From Azohydromonas aeria (lineage in GTDB: Bacteria; Pseudomonadota; Gammaproteobacteria; Burkholderiales; Burkholderiaceae_C), in contig NZ_VIDQ01000074.1 of the NCBI RefSeq assembly GCF_009760915.1, forward strand, positions 1-37,104: a stretch of DNA of 37,104 nucleotides, read 5' to 3'. Within the stretch, counting starts at the first letter, position 1. Each line of letters begins with the position of its first letter. The translations under genes were made by a program, and so were the position numbers. Positions 13,921 to 22,695 of the stretch are shown here, one piece after another. The notes beneath the pieces are model-generated. The model worked only from the letters and a program-made list of their open reading frames with translations. It was not told where the DNA came from and ran no database searches.

Positions 13921-16900
13921 TCAGGCGCAGGCTTCCTGCCCCGCCTGCGCTGCCGGCGCCGCCCCAGGCGCCCGGCGCCAGGCCGCATCCGGCCGCCACG
14001 AGGCCACCCAGGCCGGGACGTCGGCCCCGGGCATGGGCCGCGCGATGCCGTAGCCCTGCCCCACCTCGCAGCCCAGCCGCAGCAGCGCCTCGCCGTGGGC
14101 GACCGACTCCACGCCTTCCGCCACCAGGCCACGCTGGAAGGCGCGGGCCAGGCCGATGATCCCTTCCAGGATGGCCAGGTCCCCGGCGTCGTGCAGCATG
14201 TTCTGCACGAAGCTGCGGTCGATCTTGAGCTCGCGCACCGGCAGCCGCCGCAGGTGCGTCAGCGTGGAATAGCCAGTGCCGAAGTCGTCCAGTGCCACGT
14301 CCACGCCCAGCTGCCGGCACTGCGCGATCACGCCCGACACCTGCTCGATGTCGTGCAGCGCGCTGCTCTCCAGCACTTCGAGCTCCAGGCAGCCGCGCGG
14401 CAGGTCGGCGTGGCGGCCCAGGCACTGGCGCAGCCGCTCCAGGAACTGCGGCTGCTGCAGGTGAAAGCCCGTCACGTTGACGCTCACGGGCAGCTCCAGG
14501 CCCTGCGCGGCCCAGGCCTGCATTTGCGCCAGCGCCGTGTCCACCACCCACCAGCCCACGTCGATGTCCAGCGGGTGCTGCGCGACCAGGGGCAGGAACT
14601 CCAGCGGCGGCACCAGGCCGCGCTGCGGGTGGCGCCAGCGCAGCAGCGCCTCCGCGCCCAGCACCCGGCCGCTGCGCATGTGGACCTTGGGCTGGAAATG
14701 CAGCTCGAATTCGCCCTGCGCCAGCGCCAGGCGGATGCGCTCGATCTGCTCGTAGCGCCCCTGCAGGCTGGCGTGCTGGCGCACGTCGAAGACGTGGTGC
14801 CGGTTCTTGCCGGCCAGCTTGGCCTGGTACATGGCTTGGTCGGCCTGGCGCAGCAGCTGGTCGGCGTCGATGTTGGCCGGCTGCGGGTAGAAGGTCACGC
14901 CGATGCTGCCCGAGACCTGCAGCTCATGGCCCTCGTAGCGCACGCCGCGGGCGATGGTCTGCAGCAGCCGCTCCACCACGGGCAGGACCGCGGCCTCGCC
15001 GTCGAGCCCGGTGAGCACGGCCACGAACTCGTCGCCGCCCAGCCGGGCGATGGTGTCGCTGGTGCGCAGGCATTCCTTCATGCGCTCGGCCACGACCAGC
15101 AGCACGTGGTCGCCGGCCTCGTGGCCGCAGCGGTCGTTGATGGCCTTGAAACCGTCCAGGTCCACGTAGGCCAGTGCCAGCGGCTCCCGGCTGCGGCGCG
15201 CGCCGGCCATGGCCTGGCCCAGCCGGTCGGCCAGCAGCACCCGGTTCGGCAGCCCGGTCAGGGCGTCGAAATGGGCGAACCGCCGCAGCATCGCCTCGGT
15301 TTCCTTGGCCGCGGTGATGTCGGAGAACAGCACGACGTAATGCGACACCTGCCCCCGCGCGTCGCGCACCGCCGTGATGGTCGTCAGCGCCGCCTGCTCC
15401 CGGCCGGACTTGCCGCGGTGCCAGATCTCGCCTTCCCAGAAGCCGTTGCGGCGCAGGTCGTCGCGCAGCGCCTCGAAGAACGCGGGCTCGTGCCGCGGCG
15501 AGTCGAGCAGGCTCGGGCTTTGGCCCAACGCTTCCGCGCGCGCATAGCCGGTGAGGCGCGTGAAGGCCTCGTTGACGTCGATGACGCGCATTTGAGCATC
15601 GGTGATGACGATGCCCTCGCGCGCGTGGCCGAACACGCTGGCGGCCTGCGCCAGGCGGGCTTCGGCCTCCTTGCGCGCGGTGATGTCGGACAGCGTGCCG
15701 GCCATGCGCAGCGCCCGGCCCCCGGCGTCGCGCTCCACCACCTGCCCGCGGTTGAGCACCCAGATCACGCGCCCGTCCGGGCGCAGCATGCGGTACTCGA
15801 AGTTCATGGCGCCGCGTCCGGCCAGGCAGTCCCCGATGCGCGCCCGCGCCGCCTCGCGGTCCTCGGGATGCACCAGGTGGGCGTAGGCATCCAGCCCGTG
15901 CGCGGGCGGCACCGCGTCGAGCCCCAGCATCTCGGCCCAGCGCGCGTTGTGCTCGACGCGGTCCGGCACGACCTGCCAGTCGTAGATCGCATCCTCCGTC
16001 GCCGCCAGCGCATGCGACAGCCGCTCCTCGCTGCGCTGCAGCCGCAGCTGCGTGCGGCGCAGCTCGGTGATGTCGGTGGAAATGATCAGCACGCCGGGCT
16101 GCTCGCCCGGCAGCGCGAAGGGCGTCTTGACGGCCTGGTAGTGGTGGACTTCGCCCGCCGCGTCGGTGAACTTCTCGAACACCGTCTGCGCCACGCCGCC
16201 TTCGAGCACGGCCAGGTCGCTGCGGGCATAGGCCTGCGCCTCGTCGGCATTGGCGACCAGCTCGACCTCGCGCCGCCCCACCATGGCTGCCGGCGTGGTG
16301 TCCAGCAGCCGTGCCAGCGCCGCGTTGGCCATCTGGAACCGGCCTTCGCGGTCCTTGAGCATGATGAGCACCGGCGCCTCGTCGATGACCTTCTGCAGCA
16401 GCCGGCGGCTCTCGCGCAGGCGCTGCTCGCTGGCCTGGAGCTGCTGCAGCGCCCGGTCGGCCTGTCCCCCGGCCCTGGCCAGCCGCATGGTCACCAGCCC
16501 GAAGGCCGCCATCACCAGCAGCGCCAGCGCCAGGCTCACCGCCGCCTGGTGGCGCCATGCCGCCAGGTAGCGCGTCTCCGCCACGGCTACCTGCACGTAG
16601 AACGGGAACTCGTCGAGCCGCCTGAAGCTGGCCACGCGCCGCACGCCGTCGGTGGTGGCCGTGTACGTGAGGCTGCCGCTGCGCGCGCCGGCGTCGATGT
16701 GCTGGCGGATGGGGTTGGTGGGCGGCAGCGGCTGGTCGAAGTCCTGCTCGTTGAGGCGCGGCACGCGCAGCACCAGCCGGGAGTCCTGGGTGCTGCGCAA
16801 CAGCGTCAGGCCGTCGCTGCCCACGTCGATGCCGCCGAACACGCTCGACAGGCCGTCCAGGTACAGCACGGCGCTGACCACGCCCGTGAACCGGCCCCCG

Positions 16901-17508
16901 GCATCGCGCAGCGCCCGCATCTGGACCAGGCCCCACCGCCCCGCGGGGCGCGTCCTGTGCAGCCGGGAGAACACCGCCTCGACGCCGGGGTTGTCGCGCA
17001 GGTGCTGGAAATGGGCCCGGTCGGCAATGCTGAAGGGCGCCAGGTCGGTGCTCGAATACAGCATCGAGCCCGCGGCATCGAACACGAACAGCTGCTGGGC
17101 GCTCGGGAAGGCCTGGGCCAGGGACTGCAGGTTGCGGGCCCAGGCCGTGTCCCGGCGGATCATGCCGGCGGCGTCGAGCTCGTGGCGCGGTATGCCGTGG
17201 GCGGCGTGGCGCAGCAGGCTGTCCAGCAGCCTGAACTCCGCGGACACCCGCGACCCGACCGCCTCCACCAGGTTCCTCGTGTCCAGCTTGGCCGCCTCGA
17301 TGGCGCGCTCGCGGCTCTGCCACAGGAAATGCCCCACCAGCGCCAGCATGCACAGCAGCGCGGCCACCGACAGCGTCACCACCGCCCGCACCCGCGTCGG
17401 CTTGCCCGCGGGGCGGGCCCCGTACCACCACTGCACCTGCTTTTCCTCTTCCGCTTGCTCAACGCCTCGACTGCCGCCGCCCGCGCCCGACCCCGCCGGG
17501 CGGCGCAT
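13921..17508 (-). CDS. Membrane-bound PAS-GGDEF-EAL cyclic-di-GMP protein
   Basis: A 1195-residue sensor that could make and break cyclic di-GMP. Order: transmembrane helix about 38-63, periplasmic sensor region about 64-315 (Cache-like, with VFDAAGSMLYSS and DRAHFQHLRDNP), second helix about 316-340, three PAS regions starting near 373, 498 and 625, a GGDEF domain from about 748 and an EAL domain from about 925. The synthase motif GGDEF is intact at 824-828, and an RTSD inhibitory site is nine residues before it (815-818). The hydrolase motif EAL (953-955) and DDFGTGYS (1074-1081) are intact. The ATG at 17508 has AAGGGGGT upstream; an upstream GTG start at 17604 is less likely. It follows the Lrp gene on the same strand by 114 bp. 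Confidence 0.93.
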   Translation of the reverse strand: MRRPAGSGAGGGSRGVEQAEEEKQVQWWYGARPAGKPTRVRAVVTLSVAALLCMLALVGHFLWQSRERAIEAAKLDTRNLVEAVGSRVSAEFRLLDSLLRHAAHGIPRHELDAAGMIRRDTAWARNLQSLAQAFPSAQQLFVFDAAGSMLYSSTDLAPFSIADRAHFQHLRDNPGVEAVFSRLHRTRPAGRWGLVQMRALRDAGGRFTGVVSAVLYLDGLSSVFGGIDVGSDGLTLLRSTQDSRLVLRVPRLNEQDFDQPLPPTNPIRQHIDAGARSGSLTYTATTDGVRRVASFRRLDEFPFYVQVAVAETRYLAAWRHQAAVSLALALLVMAAFGLVTMRLARAGGQADRALQQLQASEQRLRESRRLLQKVIDEAPVLIMLKDREGRFQMANAALARLLDTTPAAMVGRREVELVANADEAQAYARSDLAVLEGGVAQTVFEKFTDAAGEVHHYQAVKTPFALPGEQPGVLIISTDITELRRTQLRLQRSEERLSHALAATEDAIYDWQVVPDRVEHNARWAEMLGLDAVPPAHGLDAYAHLVHPEDREAARARIGDCLAGRGAMNFEYRMLRPDGRVIWVLNRGQVVERDAGGRALRMAGTLSDITARKEAEARLAQAASVFGHAREGIVITDAQMRVIDVNEAFTRLTGYARAEALGQSPSLLDSPRHEPAFFEALRDDLRRNGFWEGEIWHRGKSGREQAALTTITAVRDARGQVSHYVVLFSDITAAKETEAMLRRFAHFDALTGLPNRVLLADRLGQAMAGARRSREPLALAYVDLDGFKAINDRCGHEAGDHVLLVVAERMKECLRTSDTIARLGGDEFVAVLTGLDGEAAVLPVVERLLQTIARGVRYEGHELQVSGSIGVTFYPQPANIDADQLLRQADQAMYQAKLAGKNRHHVFDVRQHASLQGRYEQIERIRLALAQGEFELHFQPKVHMRSGRVLGAEALLRWRHPQRGLVPPLEFLPLVAQHPLDIDVGWWVVDTALAQMQAWAAQGLELPVSVNVTGFHLQQPQFLERLRQCLGRHADLPRGCLELEVLESSALHDIEQVSGVIAQCRQLGVDVALDDFGTGYSTLTHLRRLPVRELKIDRSFVQNMLHDAGDLAILEGIIGLARAFQRGLVAEGVESVAHGEALLRLGCEVGQGYGIARPMPGADVPAWVASWRPDAAWRRAPGAAPAAQAGQEACA

Positions 17509-17622
17509 TGTCAGTACCCCCTTCGTCCCACCGCGGGCCGAATCAAGGAGGGCACGGCAGCAGGCACTCGAAAAACGGGCAAACCGCAACTTTTCACGCC
17601 GCACCTACCGGCCGGGGCGCCT

Positions 17623-18129
17623 TCAGCGCCTGCGCTCCCGGCCCCCCGGCGCGGGATGCGCCGCCGCCTCGATCGGCAGCCGCGTCTCCGACTTCACCTC
17701 CTTCATCACCACGCTGGAGCGCACGTGCGTGACGCCGGGCAGCCGGAAGGCGGTGGCGTGCAGGAAGCGCTCGTAGGCCTCGATGTCGGGCACCAGCACC
17801 TTGATGACGTAGTCGGCCTGCCCCGTGGTGGACCAGCAGGCCACGATCTGCGGGCTCTCCGCCACCGCCTGCTCGAAGCGCTGCACCTCGCCCTCCTCGT
17901 GCCGGCCCAGGTTGATCTCGGCCAGCACGCACAGCTGCAGGTTGACCTTGGCACGGTCCACCAGCGCGCTGTAGCCGCGGATCACGCCCGCGGCTTCCAG
18001 CTCCTTGACGCGGCGCCAGCACGGCGTGCTCGACAGCCCCACGGCCTCGGCGAGCTGCTGCACGGTCTGGCGCGCGTCGCGCTGCAGCTCCTGCAGCAGC
18101 AGCACGTCGTGGCGGTCGAGCAAAGCCAT
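17623..18129 (-). CDS. Lrp/AsnC-family regulator
   Basis: A 168-residue regulator of amino-acid metabolism. Residues about 5-60 form the helix-turn-helix (DRHDVLLLQELQRDARQTV, LAEAVGLSSTPCWRRVKELE), and residues 65-150 form the RAM effector domain (VACWSTTGQADYVIKVLVPD, LPGVTHVRSSVVMKEVK). GGAGAGG precedes the ATG. It is divergent from the indolepyruvate oxidoreductase gene across a 126-bp gap, so it probably controls that gene in response to an aromatic amino acid. The arrangement is common in betaproteobacteria; the effector is inferred. Confidence 0.93.
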   Translation of the reverse strand: MALLDRHDVLLLQELQRDARQTVQQLAEAVGLSSTPCWRRVKELEAAGVIRGYSALVDRAKVNLQLCVLAEINLGRHEEGEVQRFEQAVAESPQIVACWSTTGQADYVIKVLVPDIEAYERFLHATAFRLPGVTHVRSSVVMKEVKSETRLPIEAAAHPAPGGRERRR

Positions 18130-18150
18130 TCCACCTCTCCTGACACTTGC

Positions 18151-18172
18151 GGAATGATTTTCTATTACTTCC
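18151..18172. promoter_or_regulatory. Possible Lrp-type site in the lrp-ior gap
   Basis: GGAATGATTTTCTATTACTTCC is an AT-rich tract with GGAA/TTCC ends in an otherwise GC-rich region, resembling loose Lrp-binding sequences. It lies midway between the divergent genes. The resemblance is weak evidence on its own. Confidence 0.3.
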
Positions 18173-18255
18173 TCAATGCCGGAGCAAGGAAGAAGCCTTT
18201 TCCCATGCCGCGCGCCTACGCTTGACTTCGATCAGAGCAGCCCGGAGCGCCCGCC

Positions 18256-21200
18256 ATGAGCCAGGAGACGAGCCGTCCCGAACCGACTTCCCCTCTCGCC
18301 CTGCCCGATTACCGCCTCGACGACGCGCTGTGGGCGGGCGGCGGCCGGGTCTTCCTCACCGGCACGCAGGCGCTGGCGCGGCTGCTGGTGATGCAGCGCC
18401 GGCGCGACGCCGCCGCGGGCCTCACCACGCAGGGCTTCGTCAGCGGCTACCGCGGCTCGCCGCTGGGCGGGGTGGACCAGGCGCTGTGGGCGGCCGGCGA
18501 GCGGCTGCAGGCCGAGGGCATCCGCTTCCTGCCCGCCATCAACGAGGAGCTGGCCGCCACCGCCGTGCTGGGCACGCAGCGCGTGGAGGCCGACCCGGAG
18601 CGCACCGCGCAAGGCGTGTTCGCCCTCTGGTACGGCAAGGGCCCGGGCGTGGACCGCGCGGCGGACGCGCTCAAGCACGGCAACGCCTACGGCGCCTCGC
18701 CGCACGGCGGGGTGCTGATGGTTGCGGGCGACGACCACGGCTGCGTCAGCTCCTCCATGCCGCACCAGAGCGATCAGGTGTTCCAGAGCTTCCACGCGCC
18801 GGTGGTCTCGCCGTCGAGCGTCGAGGAGATCCTGGAGTTCGGCCTCTGGGGCTGGGCGCTGTCGCGCTTCTCGGGCAACTGGGTCGCGCTCACCGCGCTG
18901 TCGGAGGTGGTGGAGAGCGGCGCCACGGTGGACCTGGACCGGGTCAACGCCCGCGCCGCCGCCTGGCTGCCCGGCGAGAGCGTGCGCGCCCTCGCCGGCC
19001 ACGCGCCGCCGCCCGGGGGCTTGCACTACCGCTGGCCCGACCTGCCCTCGCTGCAGATCGAGGAGCGGTTGCACGCGAAACTGGACGCGGTGCGCGCCTT
19101 CGCGCGCATCAACGCCATCGACCGGCGCATCGTCGAGGCGCGCGCGCCGCGCGTGGGCATCCTCACCGCGGGCAAGGCGCACCACGACTTCATGGAGGTG
19201 CTGCGCCGGCTGGAGGTCTCCACCGAGGCGCTGGCCGCGCACGGCATCCGCGTCCACAAGCTGGGCCTGACCTATCCCATCGAGCCCAGGCGCATGCTCG
19301 ACTTCTGCGAGGGCCTCACCGAGGTGCTGGTCATCGAGGAGAAGGGCCCGGTGGTGGAGACGCAGCTGCGCGAGCTGCTCTACAACCGCGCGCGGCGCCC
19401 GGCCGTGGTCGGCAAGCGCGACGCCGACGAGCGAGCGCTGGTGTCGGCGCTGGGCGAGCTGCGCCCGTCGCGGCTGATCGGGATCGTGGCGAACTGGCTG
19501 GTGAAGCATTGCCCGGACCTGGACCGCCGCGCCCTGGTGCGCGACTTCACCCCGCCGGAGCTGCTGCACAACGAGGCCGACGCCGTGAAACGGCTGCCCT
19601 ACTTCTGCGCCGGCTGCCCGCACAACACCAGCACGCGCGTGCCCGAAGGCTCGAAGGCGCAGGGCGGAATCGGCTGCCACTTCATGGCCAGCTGGATGAA
19701 CCGCGACACCGAGGGGCTGATCCAGATGGGCGGCGAGGGCGTGGACTGGGTCTCGCATGCGCTCTTCACCCGCGTGCCGCACCTGTTCCAGAACCTGGGC
19801 GACGGCACCTACGCGCACTCGGGCTACCTCGCCATCCGCCAGGCCGTGGCCGCGGGCACGACCATGACCTACAAGATCCTGTTCAACGACGCCGTGGCCA
19901 TGACCGGCGGCCAGCCGGTGGACGCGCCGGTGAGCGTGGACGGCATCGCGCGCCAGGTCGAGGCCGAAGGCGTGAAGCGGGTCGTGGTGGTGTCCGACGA
20001 CATCGGCAAGTACGGTCGCATTCGCCACCGCTTTCCGGCCGGCACCACCTTCCACGACCGCGCCGCGCTCGACGCCGTGCAGCGCGAGCTGCGCGCCGTG
20101 CCGGGCGTGACGGTGCTGATCTACGAGCAGACCTGCGCGGCCGAGAAGCGCCGCCGCCGCAAGCGCGGACTGGCCCCCGAGGCCGCGCGCCGGCTCTTCA
20201 TCAACGAGGCGGTGTGCGAGGGCTGCGGCGACTGCGGCGTGCAGAGCAACTGCGTGGCGGTGCTGCCGCACGAGACGGCGCTTGGGCGCAAGCGCCGCAT
20301 CGACCAGGCCGCCTGCAACAAGGATTTCTCCTGCGCCAACGGCTTCTGCCCCTCGTTCGTGAGCGTGTCCGGGGGCAAGCCGCGCCGCAAGGTCGGGTCG
20401 CTGACGGACCTGGGTGCCTTCGTGCGCAAGGTCGATGCGCTGCCGACGCCCGCGCCGCATGCCTGGACCGGCCCCTACGACCTGCTGGTCACGGGCATGG
20501 GCGGCACGGGCGTGGTGACGGTGGGCGCGCTGGTGGCGATGGCGGCGCACCTGGAGGGCAAGTCGGCCTCGGTGCTGGACTTCATGGGCTTCGCGCAGAA
20601 GGGCGGCGCGGTGCTGAGCCACGTGCGCCTGGCGGACCGGCCTTCGCGCCTGAACCAGGTGCGCATCGACACCCAGCAGGCCGACGCGGTGCTGGCCTGC
20701 GAGCTGGTCGTGGGCGCCAGCCCGGAGGCGCTGCAGACCGTGCGGCGCGGGCGCACGCGCATCCTGGCCAACGTGCACGAGGTGCCGGTGGCCGAGCACC
20801 TGCGCAACCCCGACGCCTCGCTGCGCGCGCCGCAGCTGCTGCAGAAGCTGCACTTCGCCGCCGGCCCCGAGCGCGTCGAGACGCTGGACGCGCAGGCGCT
20901 GTGCGAGCAGTTCATGGGCGACGCGGTGGCGGCCAACATCCTGGCGCTGGGCTACGCCTGGCAGCGCGGGCTGGTGCCGGTGGGGCTGGAGGCGCTGCGC
21001 CGCGCCGTCGAGCTCAACGGCGTGGCGGTGGAGGCCAACCTGCTGGCCTTCTCGCTCGGCCGCCTGGCCGCGGGCGACCCGCGCGCGCTGCGGGCGCTGG
21101 GCGCCGCCGAGATGGAGGCGGCGGTGGGCGACGAGCCGCTGGAGGCCCTGCGCGCACGCGGCACCGAGCTGCTCACGGCCTACCAGGACGCGGCCTATGC

Positions 21201-21846
21201 CCGCCGCTGGGCGGCGCTGGTGGACGCGGCCGCCGCGCGCGAGCGCGAGCTGAACATCGATGCCACGCTGCCCTTCAGCCGCGCCGTGGCGCGCAGCCTG
21301 CTGAAGCTGATGGCCTACAAGGACGAGTACGAGGTGGCGCGGCTTTTCGGCGACGGCAGCTTCGAGCGCGAGCTGCAGCGCCAGTTCGAAGGCGATCTGA
21401 AAGTCAGCTTCCACATGGCGCCGCCCTTCCTGGCGCGTGGCAAGGACGGCCAGCCGCCGCGGAAATGGACCTGCGGCCCGTGGCTGCTGCCGGTGCTGCG
21501 GGTGCTGTCCCGCGGCAAGGCGCTGCGCGGCACGGCGCTGGACCCCTTCGGCGCCACGGCCGAGCGGCGCCTGGAGCGGGCGCTGGTGCAGGCGTTCGAG
21601 GCGCGCGTGCGCGAGCTGCTGCCGCTGCTGGACGCCGGGACGCTGCAGCTGGCCACCGAGATCGCGCTGGTCCCGCTGGGCATGCGCGGCTACGGCCACG
21701 TCAAGGCGGCGAGCGTGGCGGCGGCGCGCGCGCGCGAGGCCGAGCTGCTGTGGCGGCTGGACCCGGCGCGCCATCCGCGCCCCGCACCCTCGCGCGCGGC
21801 GGGGCAGTTCCGGGGGATACGGGTGACGGCGGCGGGGGCGCATTGA
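18256..21846 (+). CDS. Fused indolepyruvate ferredoxin oxidoreductase (IorA-IorB type)
   Basis: A 1196-residue enzyme that oxidatively decarboxylates aryl-pyruvates to acyl-CoA, for aromatic amino-acid breakdown. The N-terminal pyrimidine-binding domain (from about 40) has SGYRGSPLGGVDQ. The thiamine diphosphate domain has CAGCPHNTS (Cys451, Cys454) and GDGTYAHSG (515-523). Iron-sulfur ligands are likely among Cys654, 657, 660 and 666 and Cys687, 693 and 698. The gamma-type domain starts with TGMGGTGVVT near 746. A C-terminal tail of about 250 residues with LAYKDEYEVARL-like MAYKDEYEVARLF is typical of the long fused proteobacterial form. GGAG precedes the ATG. Divergent from an Lrp regulator. 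Confidence 0.92.
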   Translation: MSQETSRPEPTSPLALPDYRLDDALWAGGGRVFLTGTQALARLLVMQRRRDAAAGLTTQGFVSGYRGSPLGGVDQALWAAGERLQAEGIRFLPAINEELAATAVLGTQRVEADPERTAQGVFALWYGKGPGVDRAADALKHGNAYGASPHGGVLMVAGDDHGCVSSSMPHQSDQVFQSFHAPVVSPSSVEEILEFGLWGWALSRFSGNWVALTALSEVVESGATVDLDRVNARAAAWLPGESVRALAGHAPPPGGLHYRWPDLPSLQIEERLHAKLDAVRAFARINAIDRRIVEARAPRVGILTAGKAHHDFMEVLRRLEVSTEALAAHGIRVHKLGLTYPIEPRRMLDFCEGLTEVLVIEEKGPVVETQLRELLYNRARRPAVVGKRDADERALVSALGELRPSRLIGIVANWLVKHCPDLDRRALVRDFTPPELLHNEADAVKRLPYFCAGCPHNTSTRVPEGSKAQGGIGCHFMASWMNRDTEGLIQMGGEGVDWVSHALFTRVPHLFQNLGDGTYAHSGYLAIRQAVAAGTTMTYKILFNDAVAMTGGQPVDAPVSVDGIARQVEAEGVKRVVVVSDDIGKYGRIRHRFPAGTTFHDRAALDAVQRELRAVPGVTVLIYEQTCAAEKRRRRKRGLAPEAARRLFINEAVCEGCGDCGVQSNCVAVLPHETALGRKRRIDQAACNKDFSCANGFCPSFVSVSGGKPRRKVGSLTDLGAFVRKVDALPTPAPHAWTGPYDLLVTGMGGTGVVTVGALVAMAAHLEGKSASVLDFMGFAQKGGAVLSHVRLADRPSRLNQVRIDTQQADAVLACELVVGASPEALQTVRRGRTRILANVHEVPVAEHLRNPDASLRAPQLLQKLHFAAGPERVETLDAQALCEQFMGDAVAANILALGYAWQRGLVPVGLEALRRAVELNGVAVEANLLAFSLGRLAAGDPRALRALGAAEMEAAVGDEPLEALRARGTELLTAYQDAAYARRWAALVDAAAARERELNIDATLPFSRAVARSLLKLMAYKDEYEVARLFGDGSFERELQRQFEGDLKVSFHMAPPFLARGKDGQPPRKWTCGPWLLPVLRVLSRGKALRGTALDPFGATAERRLERALVQAFEARVRELLPLLDAGTLQLATEIALVPLGMRGYGHVKAASVAAARAREAELLWRLDPARHPRPAPSRAAGQFRGIRVTAAGAH

Positions 21847-21850
21847 GTGC

Positions 21851-21906
21851 GCGGCAGTGCGGCAGTGCGGCAGTGCGGCAGTGCGGCAGTGCGGCAGTGC
21901 GGCAAT
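21851..21906. repeat. Octamer tandem repeat, seven copies
   Basis: GCGGCAGT is repeated six times exactly from 21851 to 21898, then once as GCGGCAAT (21899-21906). It starts five bases after the oxidoreductase stop codon. A unit of eight is prone to slippage; here it lies outside coding sequence. The rest of the gap to 21984 shows only the SD of the antitoxin gene. Confidence 0.95.
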
Positions 21907-21984
21907 GGGCCATGGCGGCGTCCGTTCTGCTGACGCACTCCACGAAGAACACAATCGCCGGACTGGTCTGAAAGAGAGAGCGCC

Positions 21985-22230
21985 ATGCCCGTCACCCTCA
22001 CACTGAACAACGTGCCCGATGCCGTGTACGAACAGCTCCAGCGCTCCGCCCAAGCGCATCGGCGCAGCCTCGACAGCGAGGCGATCGTCCACCTGGAAGC
22101 AGCCCTGCGTTCTGGAACGCTGGACGGTCAGTCCAAGCTGGACCGCATTCGGGCCCTGCGTTCCACGCTGATCGGCAAGGACTTCGATGCCCAGGACATT
22201 GACGCCTTCAAGCTCGAAGGCCGCGAATGA
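21985..22230 (+). CDS. FitA/VapB-type antitoxin with ribbon-helix-helix
   Basis: An 81-residue protein. The N-terminal half (VTLTLNNVPDAVYEQLQRSA, then HRRSLDSEAIVHLEAAL) is a ribbon-helix-helix DNA-binding domain of the FitA/StbC kind, and the tail (DRIRALRSTLIGKDFDAQDID) should wrap the toxin. GAGAGAG precedes the ATG. Its last four bases overlap the toxin start (ATGA), the usual layout of these pairs. The antitoxin normally represses its own operon with the toxin. The gene is less GC-rich than its neighbours, consistent with acquisition. Confidence 0.9.
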   Translation: MPVTLTLNNVPDAVYEQLQRSAQAHRRSLDSEAIVHLEAALRSGTLDGQSKLDRIRALRSTLIGKDFDAQDIDAFKLEGRE

Positions 22231-22622
22231 TCGTCGTTGACACCAACGTCCTGGCTTACCTCTACCTGCCAGGGATCTTCACTGCAGCAGCCGAGCAATT
22301 GCTGCTCGAACAGCCGGCGTGGGCCGCGCCGCGGCTTTGGCGCAGCGAGTTCCGCAACATCCTGGCGGGCTACGTGAGACGCGGCATCTTGAGCTTTGAT
22401 GAGGCTTGTGCCGTGCAACGTGAAGCCGAAGTCCTGCTGGCCGGTGCGGAGTACGACGTCAACTCGCCGCGCGTGCTTCAACTGGTGCGCAACAGCGACT
22501 GCTCCGCTTACGACTGCGAGTTCGTGGCACTGGCCCAGCAGTTGAACGTAAGGCTGTACACGATGGACAAGAAGGTGCTGCGCGCGTTTCCCGGCGATGC
22601 CTTGCCGCTGCCAGGCGGCTGA
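22227..22622 (+). CDS. PIN-domain toxin, VapC type
   Basis: A 131-residue predicted ribonuclease. The acidic metal-binding set is present: Asp5 in VVDTNVLAYL, Glu41 in WRSEFRNIL, Asp91/Asp96 in NSDCSAYDCEFVALAQ, and Asp114 in YTMDKKVL. It overlaps the antitoxin gene by ATGA. VapC toxins cleave specific RNAs such as tRNA or rRNA when freed from antitoxin; the target here is unknown. All key residues are present, so it is probably active. Confidence 0.9.
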   Translation: MIVVDTNVLAYLYLPGIFTAAAEQLLLEQPAWAAPRLWRSEFRNILAGYVRRGILSFDEACAVQREAEVLLAGAEYDVNSPRVLQLVRNSDCSAYDCEFVALAQQLNVRLYTMDKKVLRAFPGDALPLPGG

Positions 22623-22695
22623 ATCACGCGACCGAAGCCACCCCGTCCCCTGCGCTAGCCTAGCTCCCCCACCACTTGAACAAGGGAGCCCTCCC

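Noticed and set aside
14095..18225. Plus-strand open frame of 1376 codons
   Set aside because: It is antisense to the GGDEF-EAL and Lrp genes, has low-complexity His/Arg/Gly-rich translation and no domain. Such frames arise from third-position GC bias.
21851..21906. CRISPR-like repeat array
   Set aside because: The units are 8 bp with no spacers, so this is a simple tandem repeat.
18232..22092. Minus-strand frame of 1286 codons opposite the oxidoreductase
   Set aside because: It is a shadow frame; all conserved motifs (thiamine and iron-sulfur sites) are on the plus strand.
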